DNA from: Beverwykella pulmonaria
Taxonomy: Eukaryota > Ascomycota > Dothideomycetes > Pleosporales > Melanommataceae
Assembly (NCBI GenBank): GCA_001599595.1
Contig: BCHH01000006.1
Location: 150,846 to 214,845, forward strand
Length of the DNA: 64,000 nucleotides
Reading direction: 5' to 3'
Positions 46,894-58,682 of the stretch are shown piece by piece. The notes under the pieces were generated by a model, which saw nothing but the letters and a program-made list of their open reading frames with translations, searched no databases and had not been told where the DNA came from. The position numbers were made by a program, and so were the translations under genes. Positions within the stretch are counted from its first letter, which is position 1, and each line of letters starts with the position of its first letter.

Positions 46894-47590
46894 TTACGCC
46901 GTAAAAGCGCGCCCCTCCACGCTCACAGGCTCTGTCTCATTTCCAGCCGTAAGCTTCCCCCCACCATGAATCTGTTGCGCTGTGTAAACAGTCAAACAGC
47001 GAAATTTGCGATATCCAATATCAGTCCGACCGTTGTCAACACGACAATTGTAGGTGAAACCGGGAAACACAATACAATCTCCGTAGATGTTGCCGTCTAA
47101 CCCAACGAGCTGGTACTTTGGATTACGATTCTTATATATGGCTGTCCGTCTAGGTCAGCTACCTCAGCCTCTGTAGGGCACACGCACACGACGTGCCGTG
47201 CCGACTCTTGCATTAAGAACGGGATAACTCACTCCAGTGGTAGAGAGGATGGTTGGTAAAATGCATTTCTAAAACATCAACGTTTCCAGGATCCTAAGAG
47301 TGAAGTTAACTCCAGTGTCTACTCTCAAGGATTTATCTTACATTATTTTGGTTACAACCATCTCCATTGCAGCGCACGCCAAGCGTATTACCACTAACGT
47401 CGCTCTTAGATCCATACCAAGGTGTGTAGTTCACATCTTGGCAACTCGGGTCACTAGCAAAGAGTTGCCAGCCATAATCAGTATCGAAAGGACCAACTGC
47501 ATCGACACGATACAGATCAAAATTTGCCAAGGCAATCTGCGTGAATGCGGCCAGGGTAGCCAAAGCACTTGCAAATGCACAGAGCTTCAT
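46894..47590 (-). CDS. Small secreted Cys-containing protein
   Basis: Three exons on the minus strand, 47590-47342, 47293-47233 and 47141-46894, join in phase to 185 residues. A signal peptide (MKLCAFASALATLAAF...ALA) is followed by NFDLYRVDAVGPFD, GWQLFASDPSCQDV, CNGDGCNQNN, DVLEMHFTNHPLYHW, IYGDCIVFPG and IGYRKFRCLT. It matches the pattern of a fungal family of small secreted proteins with about six mature Cys. Its function is unknown; small, secreted and Cys-rich proteins of this kind are candidates for effectors or surface proteins. Exon 2 is only 61 bp, which hides the gene from simple frame scans. Confidence 0.85.
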
Positions 47591-49119
47591 AGTTCTTCTT
47601 GGACGTATTTCGTTGTGGTCTGATAAGATTTCGTTTAAGGTCAAGCAAGGAAGAAGAATAAATTTCGCGGGAACTAGATGGTAAGAGCGAAGCTGAAGAT
47701 GAGGTTGGCATGAAGAATTCACATTCTATCTTAAAGTATTTATACCAAACGTCTATTGCAACGGAATATCAGAACTTTCCGAACACGTGCACTGCGCACT
47801 ACGCCGCTCAACGGGGTAAATATACTCTTACGAGAGATTACGCCTAGTACCCCCAAACATATCAATATTGTCACGCCACTAACGTCCCTTGCGCCCAATA
47901 CATCGACAAGTCAGAATAGGCAGATTTGCGATTGGCGTCATCTCTCTGTGCAGTATTCTAATTACCCTGAACTTGCACTTATCAATACAATACTTCATCA
48001 TTTTCCTATAAAAGCCTTCATGAATGTCTTCGTGAAACGAGTTACGCCCAAATCCTCGATGTTGGTACTGAGCTTATGATGCCCCCATGATGATTAGGTG
48101 AGATTTGCACATTCTTTTGATCAAAGAAGTAGGTAAATACTTCGTATATGCCGCACACACATTACGAACCCTGAAGTCACTCACTGCCTTATTTCCAACT
48201 TCTTCTTTCACGCGAAAGCCGTGGTCATATTACGGGAATAAGAAATATAATTAAGATCCTTCGTAAGGAGAGTAATAAATATTTTTGCAAGGATTAAACG
48301 ACGTTGGAATCTGCTGCTTTTCTGTTTCCAACTTGATGCACCTGTATCTGAGCTTTCACATCATTGCCAAAACTTATGTTGGGTGAACATGTGTTGCGCG
48401 ATAGTGTTCATTCTATGCGCTGCGATGTTCGAGATTGATTTGGGCGAAATCAAGACCGATACTTTGAAAGATGAAATGGTAAAGCTAAGTAGAGGTAAAC
48501 CTTCGCAGAACTCGGCCTATTCTTTAGATGTGGTGGCTACGATACCTTGCTGCTTACGCCCGTTTCTTGGGTGGTACCTTCCTCGTAAACCATAATGGGC
48601 GCGCACTGGTGAGTCGTGCTTACTAGTAACAAGACGCTAATGCTCTGACAGACAGCAAGGTTATGACGACTGCGATGGAAGCGGCTGCACCTGGATAGAA
48701 GCACACACTCACCCCTGTCTCACTCAGCATACACCTGTCTTAGGTTGCTCCAGTTTGCATTACCAGAACCCGTTATGTAGCTTGAAGAGACCTCTAGACA
48801 TGTTACTCATTAGTACCTACATTACGCAACTCTATTCCAGCTTCTAGTGTTGGTAGTTATGGTGCCACTGACGCAGTAAAGACAAGCAAATTCTGCCTTT
48901 CTGAGCTTCCAACTTTGCTCATTTTCCCCCCACCAAACGCACGTTCCGAGCTGTAGGAGGTAGGCATGTGCCAGCTTGGCGGCATGCGCTGGGGGCGGAA
49001 ACGGCCCCTCAGCCTTCCTGTGGGGCCTATGAGGTGAAGCAAAACACCACGCCTTCTCTCATGGTTTCGGGTCATTGTGCTGTTGCATGCAACCAACATC
49101 ACCGCTGTTCACCCAGACC
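47591..49119. other. 1.5 kb with no supported gene
   Basis: AT-rich overall. Short frames (47756-48079, 48383-48595) have no domain. It probably contains the promoter of the secreted protein gene and old repeat debris. Confidence 0.4.
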
Positions 49120-49600
49120 CACTATGCCTAGCCACGACCTCCGCTTGTTTGCGTTCGATAGCGGCGGTGAGGTGCGCAGCCTATCCGCCTGGATAATCCT
49201 CGAGCAGCTCATGGAGGCTGACAACCTATATGCGCTACTAAAGCCCTGTGACTACTTTGACATGACTGACGGGACAAGCACTAGAGACCGGGGGAGGGGG
49301 GGAAGGGGTAGGCTACTATCTACACCAACCTTAAAGATATGAATCTGACTGGCCAGGCTCATCGCCGTCATGTTTGACCGGCTGAAGATGAGCGTCACCA
49401 ACTGCATCAAAGCCTACCTGTCGCTTTCAGATCAGGTGTTCCGCAAGACACAATATCGGGTGAGGGTCAAAAGCAAGGTCCAGGGACAGTTCGACTCAGA
49501 GGAGCTATCGCGAGTAGTAAGGGGGATCGTAAACGGCAAGACTTGCAAGGGGACGCACTGCTGAAAGATACGCCCGAGACAGGCTATAAAGTGTAGACCA
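49120..49600 (+). pseudogene. Patatin-like phospholipase relic
   Basis: It begins SHDLRLFAFDSGGEVRSLS, where patatins have an intact Gly-rich oxyanion loop (DGGGVRGLS), then WIILEQLMEA, KPCDYFDMTDGTST, an apparent intron (about 49307-49357), MFDRLKMSVTNCIKAYLSLSDQVFR and SKVQGQFDSEEL, with a stop at 49562. The nucleophile motif GTSTG has become GTSTR. Traces (KDTPETGYKV) continue past the stop. Roughly half the domain, including the Asp of the dyad, is missing. It is a decayed fragment, perhaps from a patatin-NACHT type gene. Confidence 0.75.
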
Positions 49601-50992
49601 CTATGCTACATTCCTTCCAGAACTCTAGCGCGAGTACATCCACTAGTATAGCCATATTTCCCAGCCACTTAGTCGCCAAAGATCACCAAGATTTCAAGAG
49701 GCTCTGGGATCTAAATTGGCCTTGACACCGTGAATGATGGTCCCCAAAGCGGAGCGAATTTAATAACTTAATGCAATATCATTACCAGCCTTTCTATCTG
49801 CTGTAGTACCCGAATTCATACAAGGTCCCTAATATAAAACTTTTAGAGAACCACAGAGTGATGAGAAGAGCGGGATCGATAAGTCTAATAATTGGCATGG
49901 CCAGACTATTCTCAGACTAATTCCATGACCTTCACCTCTAGTTTCGCAAGAAAGCCTTTTGATGAGACTTCCCTATTAGTAAAAATAGCGCTTAACCCGA
50001 TCCTTTTATAGACTCTAGACCTAATCGTTGGCTTGAGCATAATATAAGTAATTGTGTCGGAAAGATGAAACGGGACCAGATATGTGATTTCCATCCCATG
50101 GCCAAATTTTTGGACTGCGTCTAAGGCACTGGATAGGCCCTCCGTTGAGACATCGTTATGATCTACAATTGTAAAACTATCTTCATCTCCTCCTTCACCG
50201 GGGTTAAGTTGGGAAGATTTAGATGATATTATTGGTCTTGGCACTTATGTGGCGGTGCGCGTCGACAACATCTGTTGAGATATGACGTTCATTTTTTGAA
50301 GTAGAAGTTATTCAATTGAGGAAATTCAGGCATAACTTGTTTTTATCCGCCATGCATTTCTGAGTCTCATGTCAAGTCCTTCTGGAATCCTATCTACGTG
50401 ATCGGCTTGCTGAGGACCAGGCTTACTGGGGCGGATGGGTTGAGTTCGAGTAGCTGCAAGCTCCTGTCTGTTAAAGTAAGCAAGAAATTTAGAAGTGCCG
50501 TAGAGTACGACGGTGATATCGTAAGCGGTGACGTACATTGCATGATACCATCTTAAGCGCCCCGCGCGGTCTTAAGTACCCCGCGCGGGTATCCTAATTG
50601 GGACTAGGAAGTAGTAGAGGAGCTAAAATTGTACCCTCATCGCCGCTAGCCAGGGTGCAGAGCGCGCAGACCCACAGAGTTAGTAAATGTGCATTCGATC
50701 GCATTCACAAGGTGCTAGTGACAGAGTCAGCAGCTCAAATTGCACCAATGCCATTGTCGCATGGGGAAAAGTCTCAAAGTCTGAGCAATGTTCCAATTAC
50801 GAATCATGGCTTAACCGGCAAAGCCATTGCCAACCGGTAAGACAATTGCTCCGGTGGAGATGGTTGTAGCGCGTATAAGAGCAGCAAAGGCTCCATTGTG
50901 TTGAGAGCCATCACTTGGGCTTCTTCCTCTTCTAATTCTTCTCTTTCTTCACCAGTATATCTACACTCCGAGCCACCTGAAAAAAATACGCA
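49601..50992. other. 1.4 kb with no supported gene
   Basis: The minus-strand frame 49912-50244 (110 codons) has mixed composition but no domain I recognise. Near 50550-50590 a CCCCGCGCGG motif occurs twice in close succession, each next to CTTAAG. The promoter of the NmrA-like gene occupies the right end. Confidence 0.4.
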
Positions 50993-52104
50993 ATGGTTGT
51001 CGTTGCAATCTTTGGAGGAACGGGAAACGTGGGCAAGACTTTGGTTGACGCTTTTAAGGAGAGCGAGAAGCACAGAGTGATTGTTTTCAGTCGGAAGGTA
51101 AGCATTCGCCCCGTGGGTAATCGTGTTTATGATCCTACAACTTACCATCAATGGCAGATTCCAGAAGGAGAAAACGCTGCTCCAGTGTTTGCTGTCGATT
51201 ACAACGACGTCGAGCAGCTTTCTAAGACTCTTGAAGAGAACAATGTTCACACGGTGATCTCCACCATTATTATGATGGATCCAGCAGCAGCGAAGGCAGA
51301 GATCAACTTGGTGGCGGCAGCGGCTAAGTCATCTACCACGAAGCGCTTCGTGGCGAGCGATTGGGGGACTCCCTCGCCAGATGAGGAGTGAGTGATCAAC
51401 GCATAGCTCCGAGAGCTCTCGGCAGATTTCAAGATTGCCGCTAATATCACTATCTGTCAGGTCTCTGCGGATACCACATAATAACTTCCGAGAACAAAGT
51501 GTCGAAGCCCTCTGCAAAACGGACCTCGAATGGACGCGCATCCACAACGCACTCTTCCTCGACTATTACGGCATGCCGCATGTTAAAACTTATCTCACTC
51601 CGCTTGCCTTTGCTGTAGATATAGCCAACAGAACGGCTGCCATTCCTGGTGCCACTGGGGACGAAATAATCTCCTTCACCTACACTGCGGACTTGGCAAA
51701 TTTCGTGGTTGCAGCGCTGGATTTGCCAAAGTGGGACCAGGCAATGCATTGCTACAGTGATAATGCAACGTGGAATGGGGTGATTCAGATCGCCGAGGCG
51801 ATGACTGGTGAGAACCAAGCTCCAACAAAGTGAAGAAAGCTGATAGTGAACAGGTAGCAAGTTCAACATTACCTATGACTCAGTCGAGAAGCTTCAACGT
51901 GGCGAGATCACTGAGCTTCCATCCCACAGAGAATTGTATGAGTACTTTCCAAAGCCACTGATCGCAGCGTTGTTGTCTAAATTTGGCTTATGGACCGTCA
52001 ATGGCATGATGCATGTTCCAAAGAAAGGGTCCTTGAACGAGAAATTTCCAGAGATCAAGACAACAACCGTCAGAGAGGTACTCGGCGCTTGGAAAGGCAA
52101 GTGA
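50993..52104 (+). CDS. NmrA-like / isoflavone reductase-like oxidoreductase
   Basis: Four exons, 50993-51097, 51158-51387, 51461-51807 and 51854-52104, give 310 residues in phase. The Rossmann start MVVVAIFGGTGNVGK binds NAD(P). HTVISTIIMMD and FVASDWGTPSPDE are typical of the atypical SDR group that includes NmrA and plant isoflavone or pinoresinol reductases. It could be a reductase or a redox-sensing regulator; the sequence does not decide. The first intron (60 bp) has no in-frame stop, so retention would only insert 20 residues. It converges with the Zn2Cys6 regulator gene 125 bp away. Confidence 0.88.
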
Positions 52105-52229
52105 ATGGTCTCATCATTAGATGTTCAATTCGAACCCGAGACTGTGGGAAGGCACGAGGATTGGGCTTTGTAGCGAGACAGTGTACCAGACGAAATCGAA
52201 CCTTTTCATTCCTTCACTCAGTGCAGTGT

Positions 52230-54047
52230 TTATACGAGCAGGACTGGAGATCCTAAAATTCTGAAGCACGATGCAAGATTCCAGGTGCTCTCGCGCAGAG
52301 TTGTTCTGGTCTGCCATACCTTCTCCAAAATCTGTCGAGCATCATCCAGTGCCCCAGCTGTGTATACCTTGCCTTGATTTGAGAATAGAGCCAAGAATGA
52401 CGACTCCTCTGATTCCAAAGCTAGACAGCCAGCGACACAGAGTGGCCAGGCGAGAGCACGCAGCTGGTATGCCGGCACTTCTTGAAGCAGTTCGATGATT
52501 TGAGTAACATTCGCCCTAACATCCGTATTAGATAGTTGCCAGCCAGAAACCACGACTGAAAGGTAGAGCTGTGCCGCATATGCCCAGATGAGAGTGGATG
52601 TGAAGGAAGCGGAAGGATTGGGATTCAGATTGAATGGCGTGCAGTAGTTTAGAGATGATGGAGAAGTGCCGGTATGAAAATTCTGGAGTTCGAGGATGCC
52701 GTTTCTTAAGTCATTGGCGATGGCAGAGGCGCGGTCAACCAGTTCCACGACAGAGAGACTGTTGGCTTTGCTTTGTTCCCGTTTCCATGAACCCAAAACG
52801 GATATCTCAGCGATTGACCTAATGACCCAATTGCGGCAGCCAACGACGTTGGAGAGTCGGACTTCAGCATCACTCACTGCAGAGGCCCCTTCATCTATTC
52901 GAGCAAGAATGTCTGGATGATAACTAAGAAGCCTTGGATTTTCTTGAAGGACGGTGCTTGCCACGACATCGATAAAGATCAGGAAGCCCGCAAAGAATCG
53001 AAAACCGGCCTGGTGGGGTGACCAGATGTGGCTGCTATACCCGGGTCTAGTCCATGACGGTTGTCCAATCTCCAGAAGCACCGAGGTGACTCTTGACTGG
53101 CCTTGATCTTGGTGAGATCGACCAGAGTAGGCCATGACTTCCTCAAACAAGGCAAAGGCAGCAACGAGATGGGAATTGCAGGGGGCAGATTTACCCAATG
53201 CAATCTCGAAGATAAGGACTTGGATGACACTCTCCATGATTTCCACCTTTTCCAATGTTGTGGCTGTTGCGACTCGCGAGTTTAGGTTCAACGCTAACAT
53301 GTCTGTCCTGATGCTCTCAAAGCACCTGTCAGTCTGCTGCTCTACTTCCTTCCAGCGCAGTTTTTTACATCCTGCATACTCTTTCCCACTGTCAGCATCG
53401 GTGATGGCCATGGTGAGGAAATAAGATGACAGGCCGACAGTGGAATGGTAAGCAATTCTGCTCTTCCCCAACAATAGCAATAACCAGGTGCGACCTGTCT
53501 CGAATAGGCCTGGACGATAGAATGGGAAAAGGGCGGGGAACACAAAGTCGAGATATTTCATTATGAAATCTGTTTCAATGACAGAAGATTGCTCCATACC
53601 ACTCGAACAGCGATGTTGTTGATGGCCGTAGGGCAGCAAGGGAAATGGCGCAGATCCATGTGAAGCTGATAAATCGCTTTTTGGAGTCAATATCTGGTCG
53701 TCTGGCATAGCATCATCCATAGGCTCAATTGATAATAGATTGTTTGATTCCATCATGTCGGGAATGACGTTGAAATTATGAGTGGTGGCGTCGTGCGCGA
53801 CTGTGCTGGAAGTGTTTACTTGCGCCCTTCGATATGCTGCATTCCGCTTGATATTATTTTTGAGCACTTCAGTCATTTGTCGTTGTTGCCGCCCACCATA
53901 CATCCAAGTTGGCTTTGGTCCATAAGTACAGGCGATCTCCAAGCTGTCGCAGATTCCGCACGTTGGTCGCCGCTCGTCACACTTCTTGCGGCGGAGTTTG
54001 CAGGTCCAACACCCGTCAGTCCGTCCGTAGCTTCTCGTAGCCGACAT
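52230..54047 (-). CDS. Zn2Cys6 transcription factor
   Basis: A single-exon gene of 605 residues starting MSATRSYGRTDGCWTC. The cluster CWTCKLRRKKC...CGIC...C lies at about 14-42. A linker rich in Asn/Ser follows, then a fungal-specific (Fungal_trans_2 type) domain containing IMKYLDFVFPALFPFYRP, LLEIGQPSWTRPG and FRFFAGFLIFIDVVAST. Such factors bind CGG-type sites as nuclear regulators. The convergent NmrA-like gene is a possible target but that is only positional inference. The upstream in-frame codon at 54071 is TTG, so ATG 54047 was chosen. Confidence 0.92.
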   Translation of the reverse strand: MSATRSYGRTDGCWTCKLRRKKCDERRPTCGICDSLEIACTYGPKPTWMYGGRQQRQMTEVLKNNIKRNAAYRRAQVNTSSTVAHDATTHNFNVIPDMMESNNLLSIEPMDDAMPDDQILTPKSDLSASHGSAPFPLLPYGHQQHRCSSGMEQSSVIETDFIMKYLDFVFPALFPFYRPGLFETGRTWLLLLLGKSRIAYHSTVGLSSYFLTMAITDADSGKEYAGCKKLRWKEVEQQTDRCFESIRTDMLALNLNSRVATATTLEKVEIMESVIQVLIFEIALGKSAPCNSHLVAAFALFEEVMAYSGRSHQDQGQSRVTSVLLEIGQPSWTRPGYSSHIWSPHQAGFRFFAGFLIFIDVVASTVLQENPRLLSYHPDILARIDEGASAVSDAEVRLSNVVGCRNWVIRSIAEISVLGSWKREQSKANSLSVVELVDRASAIANDLRNGILELQNFHTGTSPSSLNYCTPFNLNPNPSASFTSTLIWAYAAQLYLSVVVSGWQLSNTDVRANVTQIIELLQEVPAYQLRALAWPLCVAGCLALESEESSFLALFSNQGKVYTAGALDDARQILEKVWQTRTTLRESTWNLASCFRILGSPVLLV

Positions 54048-55528
54048 AGTAGAGATAAGTGATGCTCTCAAGATGATTCGGGGTTGCTGTTATAAGCGTG
54101 TTTTTCTGGATTTGTATAGGGAGGGCTCGTGGATTGCCACGGCAGGGATCGCCGGCTTTATTAATCATCATGCCCCACCTAATTTTAATTCCGAGCTTTT
54201 AGCGCAATGGCGGAATTAGAGGAGCTAAACATTGCTGCTCTATTAGCAAAGCCAGAGAATAGTGAAGATAATTATCATTGAAATCCGCATATTTAACTCT
54301 GGCATTCTTATAGAGCTTGTTTTGAAAAGTAATAGAAAGAGGCGCGGTTGCCGCTAAAGAAGATATCGACATTTGCACCAAATCTGTGCATTCATTCCAC
54401 TTTGGATTTTTTGATACTGTAGACTGTGTCTACCTAAAGGTGCTTCCATTGACACTTGTTGTGTCGTACGTAAGTGCTCGCATAGTGAAGATATGACCAA
54501 AGGTTAGGTCTGACCAGAAAAGGCCACTTAATAAGATATATGAACTCTGGTGGACTACTATCGCCCCACGTGAGATTCCGCCATAGAGCGGTGCTTTGCT
54601 TCGCGCGAAATGAGAAATATTGGAGAGGTCTTGGTTACGGGTGCCTTCAATCAACTCTAGCGTCAATAATCTGATGTCATCTAAGCTCAAAACTCTAATC
54701 TGTCGTCATCGTACGCCATGAGCAAGAGTCTTGACTTATTAGTTTACGTGTGGCCGCCTGTGCCTTTGGGCTACAAGACTGAAGCTAGTGCCGAGGAAGG
54801 AAAGGCCGAAGCATCCTGAGCCTAGGCCTGCACTATCGGGACGATTGGTGCAAATGCGACAGCGATACAGACAAACAGAGTATGGGTCCAGGTGGAGAGA
54901 AAAGCGATGCAGTAATGAATGAGAGGAAGAGACACGTGAGTTCTCGTGATGGCATGGTTTTCGCGAAACGCCTCAGCACGGGCTTCGCGGGACCGCCAGC
55001 CGCCAACGAGACCTCACCTCACATCACATCACGACTCATGCCCTCACAATGTCCACTCTCCCTCGCACCCCGCCCACCAATTTCATCAGACCTGAGGTCA
55101 AGGCAGTGAACTGAGACACGAAGTTTTGAACTAGAATCGTGTTCGACTGCCGGGTGGGCTATGGTGCTGCGCAATGGCAAGGCAGACCTACCTGCAAAGA
55201 TATGCCGCCATACGAGTGTACGATCTGGCGCAAAAATAGCTAGTAAAGCTATTCTACTCACTGATCGATCACAGTACCGAGCGATCTATTGATCCATCCA
55301 TGTCGAGAACGGTGCGATTGCTGGGGAAGTGGGGGTGTGCCTCGCGTTCAGCCTTGCTTGCTCGTTTTGTTTTACACTCATCCTTGCAGTGCCTTGTAAT
55401 ACGACCTGTATATATGACGGCTCGCATGGTTCGACGTGTCGAAAAACACAGTCCCCACTTATCTAAACATTCAATACCCTCACTAACGTCAACGAACGAC
55501 TTCATTTCCCTCGCACGTCTCTTTCAAA
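54048..55528. other. 1.5 kb intergenic, no gene seen
   Basis: It holds the divergent promoters of the Zn2Cys6 factor (-) and the YbjQ-like gene (+). Small frames lack content. No repeat borders were found. Confidence 0.45.
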
Positions 55529-55987
55529 ATGGCCAAAGTCGCCAATACAAGCAAGGAAGCCCAACTCTCTGATGAGCCACGCTGCTTCACCGACACACAC
55601 GGTGTCATCACAACAACCATGATCGATCTCCCTGGCTTCCGAGTGGTCAAAGTCCTCGGCACGGTCTACGGACTCTCGGTCCGGACGCGAAACATTGCTA
55701 CCGGGGTGTGGGCAGGCATGAAAAGCGTTGCTGGTGGAGAAATCAAAGTGACAATTCCTGGCCGTGGAGGCGAAGGGCGACAGAACCAAGATGCTAACCC
55801 GTTACAGGCATTCACACACCTCATGTATACGTCCCGTGACCAAGCCGTGGATAGAATGGTTGGAGAGTGCCTGGCACGAAACGGCAATGCGATTATTGCC
55901 ATGCATTTCGACACAAGCGAGGTCCAAACGTTCATGCAAGTTTGTGCATATGGGACTGCATGTATTGTGGAGAAAATTGAACCGTGA
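55529..55987 (+). CDS. YbjQ/UPF0145 family protein
   Basis: A single-exon gene of 152 residues. The region TTTMIDLPGFRVVKVLGTVYGLSVRTRN and, near the end, EVQTFMQVCAYGTACIVEKI match the YbjQ (putative heavy-metal-binding) fold, usually about 105 residues. The family forms small pentameric or larger rings in bacteria and its role is unsettled. The segment PGRGGEGRQNQDANPLQ around 75-92 is a longer loop than in bacterial members. Eukaryotic members are mainly fungal. The start is set by ATG 55529 in CAAAATGG. Confidence 0.88.
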   Translation: MAKVANTSKEAQLSDEPRCFTDTHGVITTTMIDLPGFRVVKVLGTVYGLSVRTRNIATGVWAGMKSVAGGEIKVTIPGRGGEGRQNQDANPLQAFTHLMYTSRDQAVDRMVGECLARNGNAIIAMHFDTSEVQTFMQVCAYGTACIVEKIEP

Positions 55988-56587
55988 AAATAAGATTGGC
56001 GAAGGTACTGGACTCACGGAAATGATATCCTTTAGAAGATTATTTGCATCTATCAAAGTGTACATCTCCGTTCCACGCGTCATCTCCAAATACCCACGCA
56101 GTTTCCTGGTCGACGTCTTTCGTTCCCTTCCTTAACTGCACAAGCAAGCTACGTAGATCAAAGAAAAAAAACCTTGTCATTCATAGAGTTTCAAAAATTC
56201 GCTCAATGAAAACGTTGTTCATTGTCGCGGATCGCCACAGGGTGGCGTAGGGTATAGGAAGTTCTGGGGAATAGATTGAGGCGTACAGAGAGGGAAAATA
56301 TATGTAGGAGCTGCTTTGGCAGTACCGTCAATATATGATTATACCGCTAGCTTGAAAACACTCCCACCACACACGGTAGGGCTCAGTAGGCGTACCTGTA
56401 TCCCTTCTTTCATGACTCAACATCGCCTCACAGGCCCTCCGATTTTCCTAATAGGCTTTCTCGAATATGGAATCTTGAAATGTGTCATCCAACCCGTCCA
56501 TCGTCAAGAACCTATGTAGCAGCGAGTATTCTGAGCGCAATGTCAATGTTATCAAATTTCTCAGGCATTTCTTTCATTCCCTCATCA
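55988..56587. other. Convergent intergenic
   Basis: It lies between the YbjQ-like gene (+) and the SDR gene (-), both ending here. A poly-A tract sits at 56163-56171. No gene was seen. Confidence 0.45.
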
Positions 56588-57613
56588 CTATAACTTGAAG
56601 TCCGTCCGCCCCGTACTCCCCGTAATCGCTCCATCAACGACCAACTTCGTCCCCGTGATATACTTCGCGCTATTCGAGCTCAGAAACACCACTGCATTCG
56701 CAACGTCCTCACTGCTCCCCATCCTGCCCATTGGGACCTATTTCTGTCAACCTATATTTCTTGAAATCACTCTACAGTTTTCCAAAAGCTATTATGAAAT
56801 GTATTGGGGAAAAGGAAGAAACCCCTGCTCACCTGCCCATTCCGTTGCTTTACAAACGCCTCATAATCCCCACCCGCGTACTTATCAGCTAGCATTTTGA
56901 CAAGCGGGGTATGTATAAGACCTGGCACGACGGTGTTCAGACGGATGTTCTTCGGCGCATATGTAACGGCTGTTACGCGCGCGAAGTTGATGAGGGCTGC
57001 TTTGGTGGCAGCGTAGGCGACCTGGGGTTTGCCAATATACTTTAGACCCGCTGATTTTCATCAGCCCAATCATAAATCTCTCAGCTCCATCACCATAGTT
57101 GTATTTGGGCAAGGAAGAAGGAAGGAGAGGCAACGCACCGATCGAAGAAACATTAACGACGACCCCACCCCCCAGCCGTTCCATAACTGGTTGCACAAAG
57201 TGGCAACACAAATATACACTCTTCAAATTAACGTCGACCTGCGCATCCCATATCTCCTCGTTCATACTCGCTGGATCCCCCTTCTCTGATCTCCCCACGT
57301 TATTCACTAGAACATCTATCCTGCCCCACTTTTTCACACATTTTTCAATCAAATTTTGAACCTGATCGCTCTTTGTGACGTCCGTCTGCACGACTTCAAT
57401 CTCGGCGGAGGGAAACTCGGAGAGGAGACGTGTGCGGGTTGCTTCCGCTGCTGTGAAGTTGATGTCGCCACCGAACACTCTGGACTTATTGCGCAGAAAG
57501 GCGCGTGCTGTTGCTGCGCCGTTTCCCCACATGTCTGGATCGCCAGTTTGGCCGATTCCGGTGAGGAGCATGACTTTGGAGTTAAGGTCAGGGTATGTAG
57601 CATGCTGGGTCAT
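56588..57613 (-). CDS. Short-chain dehydrogenase/reductase (SDR)
   Basis: Three exons on the minus strand, 57613-57139, 57050-56833 and 56737-56588, with introns of 88 and 95 bp, give 280 residues. The cofactor loop TGIGQTGDPDMWGNG is longer than the classical TGxxxGxG. VLVNNVG, NVSSIG and YAATK supply the structural Asn and the catalytic Ser-Tyr-Lys; the C-terminus ends TGSTGRTDFKL. It is a typical NAD(P)-dependent SDR with unknown substrate. Splicing separates SSIG from the catalytic Tyr. No lesion seen. Confidence 0.9.
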
Positions 57614-58548
57614 AGTGGTGCGGTTGGGGTGTGAAATGATGAAGCATGTGACTCGGTTGTAATTTATGTTTAGAAATGTCAGTTGGGCTTTGGTATGGGG
57701 TGCGGACTTGAGATAGGATTGTTGAAAGGATTGCGATGCGATCAATTGATGAAGAAGGAAGATGGGAGATGATGTGGGGAAGGAACTCCTCGGTAAGGCC
57801 CGATGACCCCAAGGGTGTTTTACATCCGGAAATGATGGGCTCCAAGTAACATTCCTTGGCACCAGAACTTATCTCAGTTAGACTCAGACAGGCAGAGCCT
57901 TCTAGCTGATTTGGGTCAAGTGTATAACTCTAGCGCAAGCGCTAAAATTCCAGCTAATAAGCTTCAGAGTTAGTGGGGATTATGGGTGGCTACATTTTAT
58001 AAGACTGACAATTATCATAAATTTTCAACCCTAAACGTTATTCTATTGTCCCCAAATTCTGTTGTAACAACTATAGTGGCTATATCTAAAATTGATTTGA
58101 AATTCGGCATTCTCTGGCCTATCGTCGTGGCTCAACGCGTCGACAAACTGCGAGCTCTCTCCAGCTATCCAACCGACCGCACAGCCCTCCTCGCCACTCT
58201 CTGAACTGTCCCATTCTCGTTGCTACATAGGACCCTCGTCCTCTCTTCCTTCCATATTTTCAGCTTCGTTGGAGCTTGCAACGACGCGTGGTCCTCATCA
58301 GCCTCAGATCCGCGCGTGGAGGAGCACGCTTTGTAAAAGAGCGCACGCAACGCGTTAACATAGAGATCCTAAATTTAAGGGTGGCACAATGTGCAGCGTA
58401 AATATGCATATAAGGCAATACTCTTCCCAAAACTAGTCTTCACTACTAATATAGTATTCCCAGGCCAAACACTATCCACTAAACAGCTCGCACTTGCTCC
58501 TGAAGCGGCTCCCATCCGTCTAATCTCTAAAGCGCATACTAGAGGAAC
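57614..58548. other. Intergenic, no gene seen
   Basis: It contains the SDR promoter and AT-rich DNA up to the solo LTR. No reading frame or repeat was supported. Confidence 0.45.
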
Positions 58549-58682
58549 TGTAAGCCGAGGACACCATAATGTCACGTGGACATGCCACTGACTAATCAGT
58601 CCGTCATATATATATATCAGCTGTACATACATCACACACAATACACATCTGGACACCTCTTTCCTCGATCCACCAGCTTACA
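58549..58682 (+). mobile_element. Solo LTR, copy 2, with 5 bp target duplication
   Basis: A 134 bp element with termini TGTAAGC...GCTTACA, flanked by GGAAC at 58544-58548 and 58683-58687. The interior shares ATGTCACGTGGA, GCCACTGACTAATCA and CAGCTGTACAT with copy 1, but lacks its expanded CA tract. No internal region is present. Confidence 0.92.
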
